This document shows positions 35,159 to 43,359 of a stretch of 64,000 nt of DNA, piece by piece; within the stretch, counting starts at the first letter, position 1; every line of letters begins with the position of its first letter. Source of the DNA: Candidatus Binatia bacterium (GTDB lineage: Bacteria > Desulfobacterota > Binatia > HRBIN30); assembly GCA_026004215.1 (NCBI GenBank), contig BPIR01000002.1, positions 237,844-301,843 of the forward strand, read 5' to 3'. The notes beneath the pieces were generated by a model, which did no database searches, was not told the origin of the DNA, and worked only from the letters and a program-made list of their open reading frames with translations. Both the position numbers and the translations under genes were made by a program.

Positions 35159-37790
35159 GCGGCACTTGGGCGCAATGGCTGGCGTTGGTCTACTCCTCAG
35201 CGCCTTGTTGATCGCCGGCTGGGCACAATATTGCCTCGCCTACAAATGGCAGGTCGCATACGCCGCAGTGCTCTGGCCCCTCGCTCTGGCCTTGTTTGCC
35301 CTGGCTCTCTGGTGGACCCCCCGAGAGCGGCGGGCACTTCCCGGTCCACACGGCGGCGGTGGTTGGAGCTGGCAAGAAAAGACCCTGGCCATCCTGGCAT
35401 GCGCGCTCGGGGTGTTTTTCAAGGTCTACAAACTCGACGAGTTTCCGCCCGGCCTCAATCACGATGCGGCGTGGGAAGGCCAGTATGCCCTCGCCATTCT
35501 CCGGGGCACCCCTTACACGCCGTTTATTTCCGCTGCTTGGGGGCGCGAGACACTCACCTTTTACTTCCGCGCTCCCTTTGTTTGGTGGCTCGGTAACGTT
35601 CCGCTGGCCGTGTACTTGCCGTCGGTCATCGCCGGCATCTTGCTGTTACCTTTTTTATATTGGTGGGTGCGCACCATGTTCGGTGCCAGAGTGGCGTGGC
35701 TGGCTACGGCACTCTTGGGCGTATCCGGGTGGAGCCTCGTGTTCAGTCGCACCGGCTGGAGGTCGGACTTTCAGCCACTGTTTACGATTCTCACTTGCTG
35801 TTTCTTTTGGCGCGGCTTGGAAACTCGCAAAGTCTGGCATTTCATGCTTGCGGGAGTTTTCCTCGCTGCCACGGCCAACACATACAACGCAGGGCAGGTA
35901 TTCCCGCTGGTTTTCCTTCTCTGGGTCCCGTTGTTCGCTTTGCAAGGTTGGACGTTGCGCGGGTTTCTGCGCAGCTACGGGCGCGGGCTCGCTGCCGGGG
36001 CCTTCAGCTTTGCCCTGGCCATTGCGCCGCTAGCTTGGTACGCGCTGCACAACTGGGAAAAATTCTTTGGCCGGCAATCATTTCTTCTCCAGCAGTGGTC
36101 TTTTCCCCGAGCGTTTCGATCCACGATTCTCATGTTTCACTACTGGGCCAATGGGGACGATTTTTTCACCAACACGCCTGGGCTGGAGTATTTGGCGGCG
36201 ATTTTCTTTCCTCTCGGGTTGCTTTGGTGCCTCGTGGCCATTCGCGACTCGCGCGCCCAATTCGCGGTGATTGGCCTAGCAGTGGGCCTACTGCCGGGGC
36301 TCCTCAGCACGCCGAACATGAACCGCGACATTGGCGCTATGCCTTTTGTGTACGTATTGGCTGCCCTCGGAGTCGTGTTCTGCGCGCAAGAAGTTGCACG
36401 GGTGTTTCGCCGAAGCGCGAGTTCCCTGGCCGCGACCGTTTTGGCCGGTGGCGTGGTGTTGGCCTCAGCGTGGGCCACGTACGCGCAATATCTGGGCCCG
36501 AACCGGCGGAACGTTTGGGGGTACTACCCGGAAACCACTGTGTTGGGCCGATTTCTGGCGGGGCTGGATCCGTCCTATCGAGTGTGGGTGATGGGGACGC
36601 AGTTCCCTGTCGAAACGCTGACCTACTTGCTGTATCGAGGCGGAGATCCATTTACGCCCAGCTTTACCCGCATCGAAAACCCACCGGATCTCCTGCAGAC
36701 GGAGCTTCCCCCACCGAACCAACGTAGTCTCGCGTTCGCGTTCCCGGATGAAACCGTGAGCATGATCGTGATGGCCGAGCTCCGCGCGCGCTATCCACAA
36801 CACGAAATTGTCAGCCTTCGCTATCCGCCGCAGGAAAACGGGCGGGTTTTCGCTCGGGTGCTATTGGTGCCGCCGGCAGCCACCCCGGCTAGCGGGGGCG
36901 GCATGCCTGCGCAGCCCGCAGCCCCCGCCCCACAAGCCGGCGCCGCCCCGCAGCCAGCGGAAGATCTTCGGTCTTTGTCCGAACCGCGCGGCATCGCGGT
37001 GTTCGCCGACGGTACGATTGTCGTGAGCGACTTCGGTCACGATCGGCTGGTTTGGTTCGACGCCAAACTCCAGCCGCAGTTTGCCGTGGGCGGTGTGGGG
37101 TCGGCCAGCGGTCAGTTCAAGCAACCAACTGGCCTGGCCATCGGACCTGGGGAAGAACTGTTCGTGTGCGACACATGGAACCACCGCATTCAGGTGCTGA
37201 GCAAAACCGGGCAGTACAAGCGGCAGTACACGGCCGGTTTCTTTTCGCCGCGTGGCGTTGCCGTCGCCCGCGACGGCACGGTCTTCGTTGCGGACAGTGG
37301 CAACAATCGTGTCGTGGTGTTGCGCACGGACGGCGAGGTGCTCGACAAGTGGGACGACAGCACGACGGGGGCGGCACTGCGCGAGCCGATCGGAATTGCC
37401 GTGCACCCGAACAGCGGTCTGGTGTTCGTGACCGACAATGGCCAGGCACGTATCCACGTCTTGACTCGTTCGGGAGAAAAGCGCGCGAGTTTTTCCGTCG
37501 AAGGGCTGGCGTTGCAAGCTTTGTCGGAGCCCCAGCTCAGTTGGGGTTCGGGTGTTCGCCTGTGGGTGAACGTACCTCACCGGCACGAAGTTCGGTTGTA
37601 CCAACCTACCGGAGAACTGCAGCGAACTGTGCCGATCCAGATCGGCGAGCAAGCAGCCTTCCCCATGGGCGTTGCGGAAGACTCGCCACGCCGGCGGCTA
37701 CTGGTGACCACCGCTGCAGGCCGCTTGCTCGCGTTGCCGCTGGAGATGCCTGCCTCGAAGCCTCGCGCAGCGACACGCCAAACCCGGTAG
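35145..37790 (+). CDS. GT-C (PMT-like) membrane protein fused to an NHL beta-propeller
   Basis: An 881-residue protein. Residues 1-580 form a polytopic GT-C module of the PMT/ArnT-like type with L-N-H-D-A-A-W-E-G (about 103-111) as the loop-1 acidic site and about 12 helices. A Pro/Ala/Gly linker (about 582-606) leads to an NHL propeller (609-875) with C-D-T-W-N-H-R-I-Q and D-S-G-N-N-R-V-V, closely related to those at 30380 and 56148. ATG 35145 overlaps the previous stop by 14 bases; ATG 35175 is the alternative start. It closes the four-gene operon. It probably transfers a sugar from a polyprenyl carrier outside the membrane; acceptor unknown. Confidence 0.86.
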   Translation: MEGSKRHLGAMAGVGLLLSALLIAGWAQYCLAYKWQVAYAAVLWPLALALFALALWWTPRERRALPGPHGGGGWSWQEKTLAILACALGVFFKVYKLDEFPPGLNHDAAWEGQYALAILRGTPYTPFISAAWGRETLTFYFRAPFVWWLGNVPLAVYLPSVIAGILLLPFLYWWVRTMFGARVAWLATALLGVSGWSLVFSRTGWRSDFQPLFTILTCCFFWRGLETRKVWHFMLAGVFLAATANTYNAGQVFPLVFLLWVPLFALQGWTLRGFLRSYGRGLAAGAFSFALAIAPLAWYALHNWEKFFGRQSFLLQQWSFPRAFRSTILMFHYWANGDDFFTNTPGLEYLAAIFFPLGLLWCLVAIRDSRAQFAVIGLAVGLLPGLLSTPNMNRDIGAMPFVYVLAALGVVFCAQEVARVFRRSASSLAATVLAGGVVLASAWATYAQYLGPNRRNVWGYYPETTVLGRFLAGLDPSYRVWVMGTQFPVETLTYLLYRGGDPFTPSFTRIENPPDLLQTELPPPNQRSLAFAFPDETVSMIVMAELRARYPQHEIVSLRYPPQENGRVFARVLLVPPAATPASGGGMPAQPAAPAPQAGAAPQPAEDLRSLSEPRGIAVFADGTIVVSDFGHDRLVWFDAKLQPQFAVGGVGSASGQFKQPTGLAIGPGEELFVCDTWNHRIQVLSKTGQYKRQYTAGFFSPRGVAVARDGTVFVADSGNNRVVVLRTDGEVLDKWDDSTTGAALREPIGIAVHPNSGLVFVTDNGQARIHVLTRSGEKRASFSVEGLALQALSEPQLSWGSGVRLWVNVPHRHEVRLYQPTGELQRTVPIQIGEQAAFPMGVAEDSPRRRLLVTTAAGRLLALPLEMPASKPRAATRQTR

Positions 37791-37856
37791 GGGCGCGCCG
37801 AAAAGGTTGCAGGAGCTCTGGGCGCATCCCAGCAAAAGTCCTGCGCGGCGCCTGAA

Positions 37857-38537
37857 TCACCCCTCCGTGGCGTGGCTTTTGCGAGCAAGATGCTCCGCGA
37901 GTCCACGAACAAATTGCCCCGGATTCTCCGCACGAGCGATCGCGCGAATCATGGCCACGGCATCGGCACCGGCGTCCAGCACGGCTTGTGCATTGGCTTC
38001 CGTGATGCCGCCGATGGCCACAATCGGAATCGCCACGGCCGCGCGAATTTCCCTCAGCCCTTGCAAGCCCACTACCGGGTCGGGGTTCGCCTTCGTAGTG
38101 GTCGAAAAAATGGGGCCGACGCCAATGTAATCCACCGATCCGCTGCGAGCGGCTGCCAGCGCCTGGGTCAAGTTGTGCGTGGAATACCCGATAATCCGCG
38201 GCGGCGAAAACCAGCGGCGCACTACCGCCGGCGGAAGATCCTCCTGTCCCAGATGCACTCCCGCGGCATGAACCACTTCGGCCACGTCGGCGCGGTCATT
38301 CACGATCAGTCGAGTACCATACTGCTCGCAAAGGGCAGCCATTTCGAGAGCTAAATCCACGAGGCCACGGGTGTCGAGGGACTTGGCCCGTAGCTGCAGG
38401 AGCGGCGCGCCCGCTTCCGCAAGACTCCTTGCCAACCCGAGTGGGTCGCCGCCCGGTGCGGTATCGCAGTCTACAATCGGGTACACAGGCCAGGCAAAGC
38501 AGAACACGGCGGATTCTTTACTTGTCGTCTTGGGCAT
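37857..38537 (-). CDS. thiE: Thiamine-phosphate synthase ThiE
   Basis: ThiE joins HMP-pyrophosphate and the thiazole phosphate to form thiamine phosphate. The 226-residue TIM-barrel protein shows L-L-Q-L-R-A-K, L-I-V-N-D-R-A-D-V-A, G-V-H-L-G-Q-E-D-L-P, I-G-Y-S-T-H, D-Y-I-G-V-G-P-I-F-S-T-T-T-K and A-I-G-G-I-T, all family landmarks. TenI-like proteins share the fold, but the S-T-T-T-K loop favours ThiE. The start overlaps the end of the response regulator gene by 20 bases. No other thiamine gene is nearby. Confidence 0.92.
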   Translation of the reverse strand: MPKTTSKESAVFCFAWPVYPIVDCDTAPGGDPLGLARSLAEAGAPLLQLRAKSLDTRGLVDLALEMAALCEQYGTRLIVNDRADVAEVVHAAGVHLGQEDLPPAVVRRWFSPPRIIGYSTHNLTQALAAARSGSVDYIGVGPIFSTTTKANPDPVVGLQGLREIRAAVAIPIVAIGGITEANAQAVLDAGADAVAMIRAIARAENPGQFVRGLAEHLARKSHATEG

Positions 38538-39978
38538 CGGCTCGCCCGAGCGCGATGTGCAACTGCCGCATCTTTTTGTGCAGGGTATTGCGATTGATCC
38601 CGAGCAATGCAGCGGCGCGCAGTTGATTCCCGCCGGTGCGCTCCAACGCCAGCTCGATCAGGGGGCGTTCGACGCGCTGCAACATCCAAGAGTACAAATT
38701 GGGCAGAAGCGGCTCGGGGCGCGACGCCAAAAACGACTCCGCTGCCCGCCGCACGGCGGCTTCGAGTGTCCACTCCTCGCTCGCGACCGGTTTTCTCGGC
38801 GCCTCGCCGATCATCAAGTCATCCGGCATCAGGAGGGGTCCGGGTGCAAGCACAGCCGCGCGGATGAGGGTGTTTTCGAGTTCTCGGACGTTTCCCGGCC
38901 ATGAATAATCCGCAAGCTTGGTCAGGGCTTCATCGGAAATTCCGGATACATGGGTGCCGAGTTCGCGGTTGATTTTCTCCAGGAAGTACCGCACCAGCTC
39001 AGGAATATCCGCGCGCCGCTGGCGGAGAGGCGGAACCTGAATGGGGACGACGGCCAAGCGGAAGTACAAGTCTTCGCGGAACTTTCCCTCGCGCACGGCC
39101 CGCTCCAAGTTTTGATTCGTCGCCGCGATCAGGCGAACATTGATTTTGATGACGTCGCGGCCACCGACGCGGGTGAGTTCCCGCTCCTGCAGCACGCGCA
39201 ACAGCTTTGCCTGCAGCTCGAGGGGCATATCGCCCACCTCGTCGAGGAACAAAGTGCCTTCGTTGGCAACTTCGAACACGCCCGGGCGCTGCTCCGTCGC
39301 TCCGGTAAATGCGCCACGTTCGTGACCGAAGAGTTCGCTTTCCAACAAGTCCCGCGGCACCGCCGAGCAATTGACGGCGACAAAGGGGCCGCTCCAGCGC
39401 CGGGAATGGGCGTGAATAGCGCGCGCGATCAGTTCCTTGCCCGTGCCACTTTCGCCCTGAATCAAAACGGTAGCGTCCGTGGCGGCCACACGCCCAATCG
39501 TCTTGAAAATTTCCTGCATCGCCGGCGTGCGGCCGACAATCTCGACCCCCAGTTCGAAGCGTTTGCGCTGGTCCTGCTCCAAGCGTTGCAGCTCAGCGCT
39601 TTGGCGCCGCATTTCCATGGCGCGCTGCAACAAGAGGCGCACTTGTTCCAAGTCGAACGGCTTGGTGATGTAGTCGTACGCACCGCGTTTCATCGCTTCG
39701 ATGGCGTTGGCCATGGTGTTTTGCGCCGTCACGATCACAACGGAGGTCGGGCAGCCAGCGTCACGCACTCTGGAAAGCAGCTCGAGCCCATCCACTCCCG
39801 GCATACGAATGTCCACCAAAGCAATGTCGTATCGACCATCGCGCAGCTTGCTCCAGGCCTCTTGGCCGTTGGCGGCGGAGTCCACTTGCCAGCCCAGCTC
39901 GGCAATGGCTTGCGAGAGCACCCAGCGAATCGAATCTTCGTCGTCGGCCACTAATACCCGAGGAACAGTTGCTGTCAT
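38518..39978 (-). CDS. ntrC: NtrC-family sigma-54-dependent response regulator
   Basis: A 486-residue regulator in three domains. The receiver has the acidic pair D12-D13 and phosphorylation site D56 (L-V-D-I-R-M-P-G). The AAA+ domain has Walker A G-E-S-G-T-G-K-E and an intact G-A-F-T-G-A loop that contacts sigma-54. The Fis-type helix-turn-helix is N-Q-L-R-A-A-A-L-L-G-I-N-R-N-T-L. ATG 39978 overlaps the kinase stop as ATGA, so the pair is translated together. Domain order and C-terminus match NtrC best. Targets are unknown, but two sigma-54-type pilin promoters occur in this window. Confidence 0.93.
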   Translation of the reverse strand: MTATVPRVLVADDEDSIRWVLSQAIAELGWQVDSAANGQEAWSKLRDGRYDIALVDIRMPGVDGLELLSRVRDAGCPTSVVIVTAQNTMANAIEAMKRGAYDYITKPFDLEQVRLLLQRAMEMRRQSAELQRLEQDQRKRFELGVEIVGRTPAMQEIFKTIGRVAATDATVLIQGESGTGKELIARAIHAHSRRWSGPFVAVNCSAVPRDLLESELFGHERGAFTGATEQRPGVFEVANEGTLFLDEVGDMPLELQAKLLRVLQERELTRVGGRDVIKINVRLIAATNQNLERAVREGKFREDLYFRLAVVPIQVPPLRQRRADIPELVRYFLEKINRELGTHVSGISDEALTKLADYSWPGNVRELENTLIRAAVLAPGPLLMPDDLMIGEAPRKPVASEEWTLEAAVRRAAESFLASRPEPLLPNLYSWMLQRVERPLIELALERTGGNQLRAAALLGINRNTLHKKMRQLHIALGRADAQDDK

Positions 39979-41078
39979 CTTCGTCCCTCGATCGGCAGAT
40001 AGACTGTCACCACGCCACCGCCGTTTTCTCTGTTGGCCAGGCGAATATCGCCGCCGATTGTGGCAACGATCCGCTGGCAAATGGCCAAGCCGAGTCCGAT
40101 TCCTTTGGGCTTGGTGGTGAAAAACGGCTCGAACGCGTGGTGGATCACGGCTTCGGAAAACCCTGGGCCGGAATCCGCAAATTCCACGCGGGCAAACTTT
40201 CCCGGCCCACCTCCTTGCACAATGTGATAGTCGGTCTCTACGCGGGTGACGATGGTCAGTCGGCCTCCGCTTTCCATTGCCTCGCAGGCGTTGGCAATCA
40301 AATTGAGGAACAGTTGCGTGAGTTGGTCGGCATCTGCACGCACGTCCGGCAGGCTCGGATCGATTTCCAGTGCAGTTGCGATGCCTCGCGCCCGGAGTTG
40401 TGGCCGGCACAAGCGCAAAACCTCGTGCAGCACTCGATGCACGTTCACCGGGACCAAGGCCGGCTCGCCGGGTGCACCCAGCACCAGGAGCTGTTCCACC
40501 AAGCGGGTCAACCGGTCGGTTTCTCGGATCATGATGGCCGTATATTCTTGGATTTCCGGTTCCTCGGCATAGCGATCCGCCAGGAGCTGCGCCGCACCTC
40601 GAATGCCGCCCAGAGGATTTTTAATCTCGTGAGCCAGGCCGGCAACCAACGTTCCGAGTCGCGCCAGTGTTTCCGTACGCCGGACCGTCTGCTCCAACTT
40701 GTGCTGGTAGGTCAGGTCATGGAACACCAGCGCAGTGCCTTCGAGCAGGCCATTGCCGGACCAGATGGGCGAGCAACTGACACGCACCGGCAAGCTTCGG
40801 CCGGGGTCGAGTTGCAACGACGTTTCGCCACAGGCTTGGCGCTGCAATGTGGCCAGCGTTCGGTTCAACAACTCCGTGACCACCGGCGAGCCGGCGAAAA
40901 CGTCTTTCGCATTTCGTCCCACCACCTGAGACGACGACCAACCGGTGAGTTCTTCCGCGGCAGGGTTCAGGAACAACACGCAGGCCTGGGCGTCGGTCAG
41001 CACCACAGCCTCGCCGAGGCTCGCCAGTACGTTTTCCATGATCGCGGACAATGGAGCGTGCGCAACGGAAAATTTCAC
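39975..41078 (-). CDS. ntrB: NtrB-like soluble PAS histidine kinase
   Basis: A 367-residue cytoplasmic kinase without membrane segments. An N-terminal PAS domain (N-V-L-A-S-L-G-E-A-V-V-L-T-D) precedes the dimerisation helix with the phospho-acceptor His in L-A-H-E-I-K-N-P-L-G-G. The ATP lid region follows with N-L-I-A-N-A-C-E-A-M, F-A-D-S-G-P-G-F and G-I-G-L-G-L-A-I. The H-E-I-K-N-P-L box is typical of NtrB. The start is GTG 41078, because the frame upstream is Arg/His-rich and not PAS-like. No glnA or glnB lies near, so a nitrogen role is assumed from family only; PilS is unlikely because PilS is membrane-bound. Confidence 0.88.
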   Translation of the reverse strand: MKFSVAHAPLSAIMENVLASLGEAVVLTDAQACVLFLNPAAEELTGWSSSQVVGRNAKDVFAGSPVVTELLNRTLATLQRQACGETSLQLDPGRSLPVRVSCSPIWSGNGLLEGTALVFHDLTYQHKLEQTVRRTETLARLGTLVAGLAHEIKNPLGGIRGAAQLLADRYAEEPEIQEYTAIMIRETDRLTRLVEQLLVLGAPGEPALVPVNVHRVLHEVLRLCRPQLRARGIATALEIDPSLPDVRADADQLTQLFLNLIANACEAMESGGRLTIVTRVETDYHIVQGGGPGKFARVEFADSGPGFSEAVIHHAFEPFFTTKPKGIGLGLAICQRIVATIGGDIRLANRENGGGVVTVYLPIEGRR

Positions 41079-41219
41079 TGCAGCAACTCGTTCCCCAAGA
41101 TGAGTCGCAAAACTAACACAATGCCGCCACGGCACAAACGAAACAGGGCATGGCAGCCGGTGTGGCGTATCCGCAGCCCGATTTCGGTTTTCCCTCGGTG
41201 CTGCTAACCGCCCCGGGTC

Positions 41220-41714
41220 ATGATGCGCATCGGTCACGGTTATGACTTGCACAAACTCGTTCCAGGGCGCCCGCTGTACTTGGGCGGGGTCGCCATCGAG
41301 TACGACCAAGGGCTCCTGGGGCATTCGGACGGGGACGTCGTGTTGCATGCGCTGTGCGACGCTCTGCTCGGTGCCATGGGGGCGGGAGACATCGGGCAGC
41401 ACTTCCCCGATACGGACGAGCGCTATCTGGGTACGCCAAGCTCGGCGTTGCTTTCAGAAGTCGCCAAGCTGCTGCAACTCGAGGGCTGGGCGGTGGTGAA
41501 CCTCGACGTGACCATTGTCGCCGAAGCTCCCCGGCTGGCCCCGTATCGGCATGCGATGCGCTCTCGCATCGCGGAATTGCTGCAGGTTCCCATTGAAGCG
41601 GTGAGCGTGAAGGCCAAATCCAATGAAGGGATGGACGCCGTGGGCCGGGGGGAAGCCATTGCCGCAACGGCAGTTGCGCTGATCCAAGATCGTACGCAGC
41701 ATTCCGTGTCGTAA
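41220..41714 (+). CDS. ispF: 2-C-methyl-D-erythritol 2,4-cyclodiphosphate synthase IspF
   Basis: IspF forms the cyclic diphosphate in the MEP pathway to isoprenoids, including polyprenyl carriers used by the glycosyltransferases nearby. The 164-residue product has the zinc site D9-x-H11 (I-G-H-G-Y-D-L-H), G-H-S-D-G-D-V-V-L-H-A, D-I-G-Q-H-F-P-D-T-D and the C-terminal V-K-A-K-S-N-E-G-M-D-A-V-G-R-G-E block. Two ATGs (41220, 41223) open the gene. No ispD is fused or adjacent. Confidence 0.96.
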   Translation: MMRIGHGYDLHKLVPGRPLYLGGVAIEYDQGLLGHSDGDVVLHALCDALLGAMGAGDIGQHFPDTDERYLGTPSSALLSEVAKLLQLEGWAVVNLDVTIVAEAPRLAPYRHAMRSRIAELLQVPIEAVSVKAKSNEGMDAVGRGEAIAATAVALIQDRTQHSVS

Positions 41715-41735
41715 AAATGGTGGCGGACAACCCAA

Positions 41736-41777
41736 GGGCGGGTCCGCTACGCTTCGCGGCGCCAACCGGACCCGCCC
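41736..41777. terminator. Hairpin between ispF and fmdB-like gene
   Basis: A perfect 11-bp GC-rich stem (41736-41746 with 41767-41777) around a 20-base loop lies between the two convergent genes, its right arm touching the fmdB-like stop codon. Downstream in the plus direction is only a mixed T/C stretch, so it is a modest Rho-independent terminator candidate for ispF. Confidence 0.5.
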
Positions 41778-42136
41778 TATTCTTCCTCGCGACCAGTGTC
41801 CGCAGTGTCTTCCGGCTCGCCACCGCTTTCGATCTCGTCGATCATTTCCTCGAAATCGTCGCCGCCGAACTCGTCCCCCATCTCCTTTCCCACGTTGCGC
41901 ATCCAACGGGCAAAGCTCTTTGGGTCGTTCTCATCGAGGTCCCCCAAGCGACTGGGATCAGCCAGCGCCTCCATGCGGGCCTCTTCGGACTTCGGCATCG
42001 CAAACCGGGAAAGCAGACGGTCGGCTTCGCTGGCTCCACAGTGCTCGCACCGCACCTCGTACGCTTCGCCCACACGCAACGTGAGGATCGAAAACCGCTT
42101 GCGGCATTTCCGGCACCGAAATTCGTAAATCGGCAT
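41777..42136 (-). CDS. FmdB-type zinc-ribbon protein
   Basis: A 119-residue protein whose first 40 residues form the FmdB/CxxC regulatory zinc ribbon: M-P-I-Y-E-F-R-C-R-K-C ... C-E-H-C. The remainder is a long acidic tail (Asp/Glu-rich, predicted disordered), with a central segment F-A-R-W-M-R-N-V-G-K-E-M. ATG 42136 is set by GGGGAGGAG upstream. The family was named from a formamidase-operon regulator, but most members have no known function. Confidence 0.85.
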   Translation of the reverse strand: MPIYEFRCRKCRKRFSILTLRVGEAYEVRCEHCGASEADRLLSRFAMPKSEEARMEALADPSRLGDLDENDPKSFARWMRNVGKEMGDEFGGDDFEEMIDEIESGGEPEDTADTGREEE

Positions 42137-42274
42137 CGCGTCTCCTCCCCGCCAGGGCGCTGGCACTCTCTAGCGAGATGCGCTCCGCTCCCGCAAGCTT
42201 GCCGGGCATTGCCCGAATTGACTTGCCTTCGGCTTGTACTGCGCGTACACGGGGCACTCGGGAGGCACTGGATC

Positions 42275-43273
42275 ATGAAGGCAATCGAACCCGGGCGGCA
42301 CCGTTTCGCGAGGTTTTTCTGCACCCTCGGCGTTGTTTCCGCCTTTGTCTTCGTTGTTGCTTCTAGTACCTGGGCGCAAGGAGAAACGGACCTTGCGATC
42401 CGGGCTACGTCTACTTCGTTTCAAGTCGGTATGCCCGGCCGGTACGTGATCACCGTCACCAACAACGGGGCCGCGCCCACTGAAGGAGAGATCGCAGTGA
42501 TTGCGGAGTTCTCTCCCGGCCTTGCCTTGCACTCCAGTGCGGGCAGTTGGCAGTGCGCGCCGAGCGAGACCGGAGCCACTTGCACCACCAGTGCTGTGGT
42601 CCGTGCCGGGCAAAGCAGCACCTTCAGCCTGACCGTGTCGGTGGCGCGTGAAGCGGTTCCGCGAGCCTCCACCGTATTGCGCCTCCGATATGGGCCAGAT
42701 TTGCGTCCGACCAACAATGCCGTTCTAAAGACGAGCGTCGTGCGTCCCTCTCGTCGTCCGATTCCCACATTTACTCCGTCGCCCACTTTCCCGCCGAATC
42801 GCCCGACGTGGACACCCACACGGACCTTGAGCCCCACGATTTCCCCGACTCCTTCGATCACGCCCTCTCCCACACCGACGGTGACCCCGATCCCTGCCAG
42901 TGCGAACCTAGCACTCGCCAAAGCAGTGTCTGGCAGATTCGTCGTCGGCAGCAATGGCACGTACATTCTCACGGTGAGCAACCTCGGCCCGAATGCCACG
43001 AATCTGCCGCTGGTTGTGACCGACACCCTACCGCGAGGGCTCTCTTTCGTCTCCGCCTCGGGGACGGGCTGGAGTTGCGGGCTGAACGCTGGGGCCGTGG
43101 AGTGCACGCACGCGGATGCACTCCCGGTCGGCTCCGTCACCGCACTCACGCTCGTGGTGCGCGTCGGGAGCGATGCGTATCCAACGGTTACCAACGTCGC
43201 CACGTTGGTGTACCCCGCCGATCCCGACCCGAGCAATAACAGCGTGCGCCGGCCTACGTCGATTCGCCGCTAA
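42275..43273 (+). CDS. Secreted DUF11 repeat protein with Pro/Thr linker
   Basis: A 332-residue exported protein. A signal peptide cleaves near W-A-Q-G. Two DUF11 (conserved repeat, Ig-like beta-sandwich) domains follow: the first has Y-V-I-T-V-T-N-N-G-A-A-P, the second Y-I-L-T-V-S-N-L-G-P-N-A-T and V-T-D-T-L-P-R-G-L-S-F. Between them is a Pro/Thr/Ser linker of about 55 residues. There is no membrane anchor or sorting motif, so it is probably free or loosely bound outside the cell. The ribosome binding site GGGAGG precedes ATG 42275. Function unknown; such domains are usually structural or adhesive. Confidence 0.82.
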   Translation: MKAIEPGRHRFARFFCTLGVVSAFVFVVASSTWAQGETDLAIRATSTSFQVGMPGRYVITVTNNGAAPTEGEIAVIAEFSPGLALHSSAGSWQCAPSETGATCTTSAVVRAGQSSTFSLTVSVAREAVPRASTVLRLRYGPDLRPTNNAVLKTSVVRPSRRPIPTFTPSPTFPPNRPTWTPTRTLSPTISPTPSITPSPTPTVTPIPASANLALAKAVSGRFVVGSNGTYILTVSNLGPNATNLPLVVTDTLPRGLSFVSASGTGWSCGLNAGAVECTHADALPVGSVTALTLVVRVGSDAYPTVTNVATLVYPADPDPSNNSVRRPTSIRR

Positions 43274-43359
43274 TCCGCTCTGACCAGCAAGTGCTGCCCA
43301 TGCGGCTGCAGGGGTCGGGCTTGTAGGGCCATTGGGCGTGCCCTCAAAGGAGGTGTGTC

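Noticed and set aside
38518..41078. Assignment of the two-component pair as PilS/PilR
   Set aside because: The kinase has no membrane segments and has the PAS plus H-E-I-K-N-P layout of NtrB; the pilin genes are more than 20 kb away.
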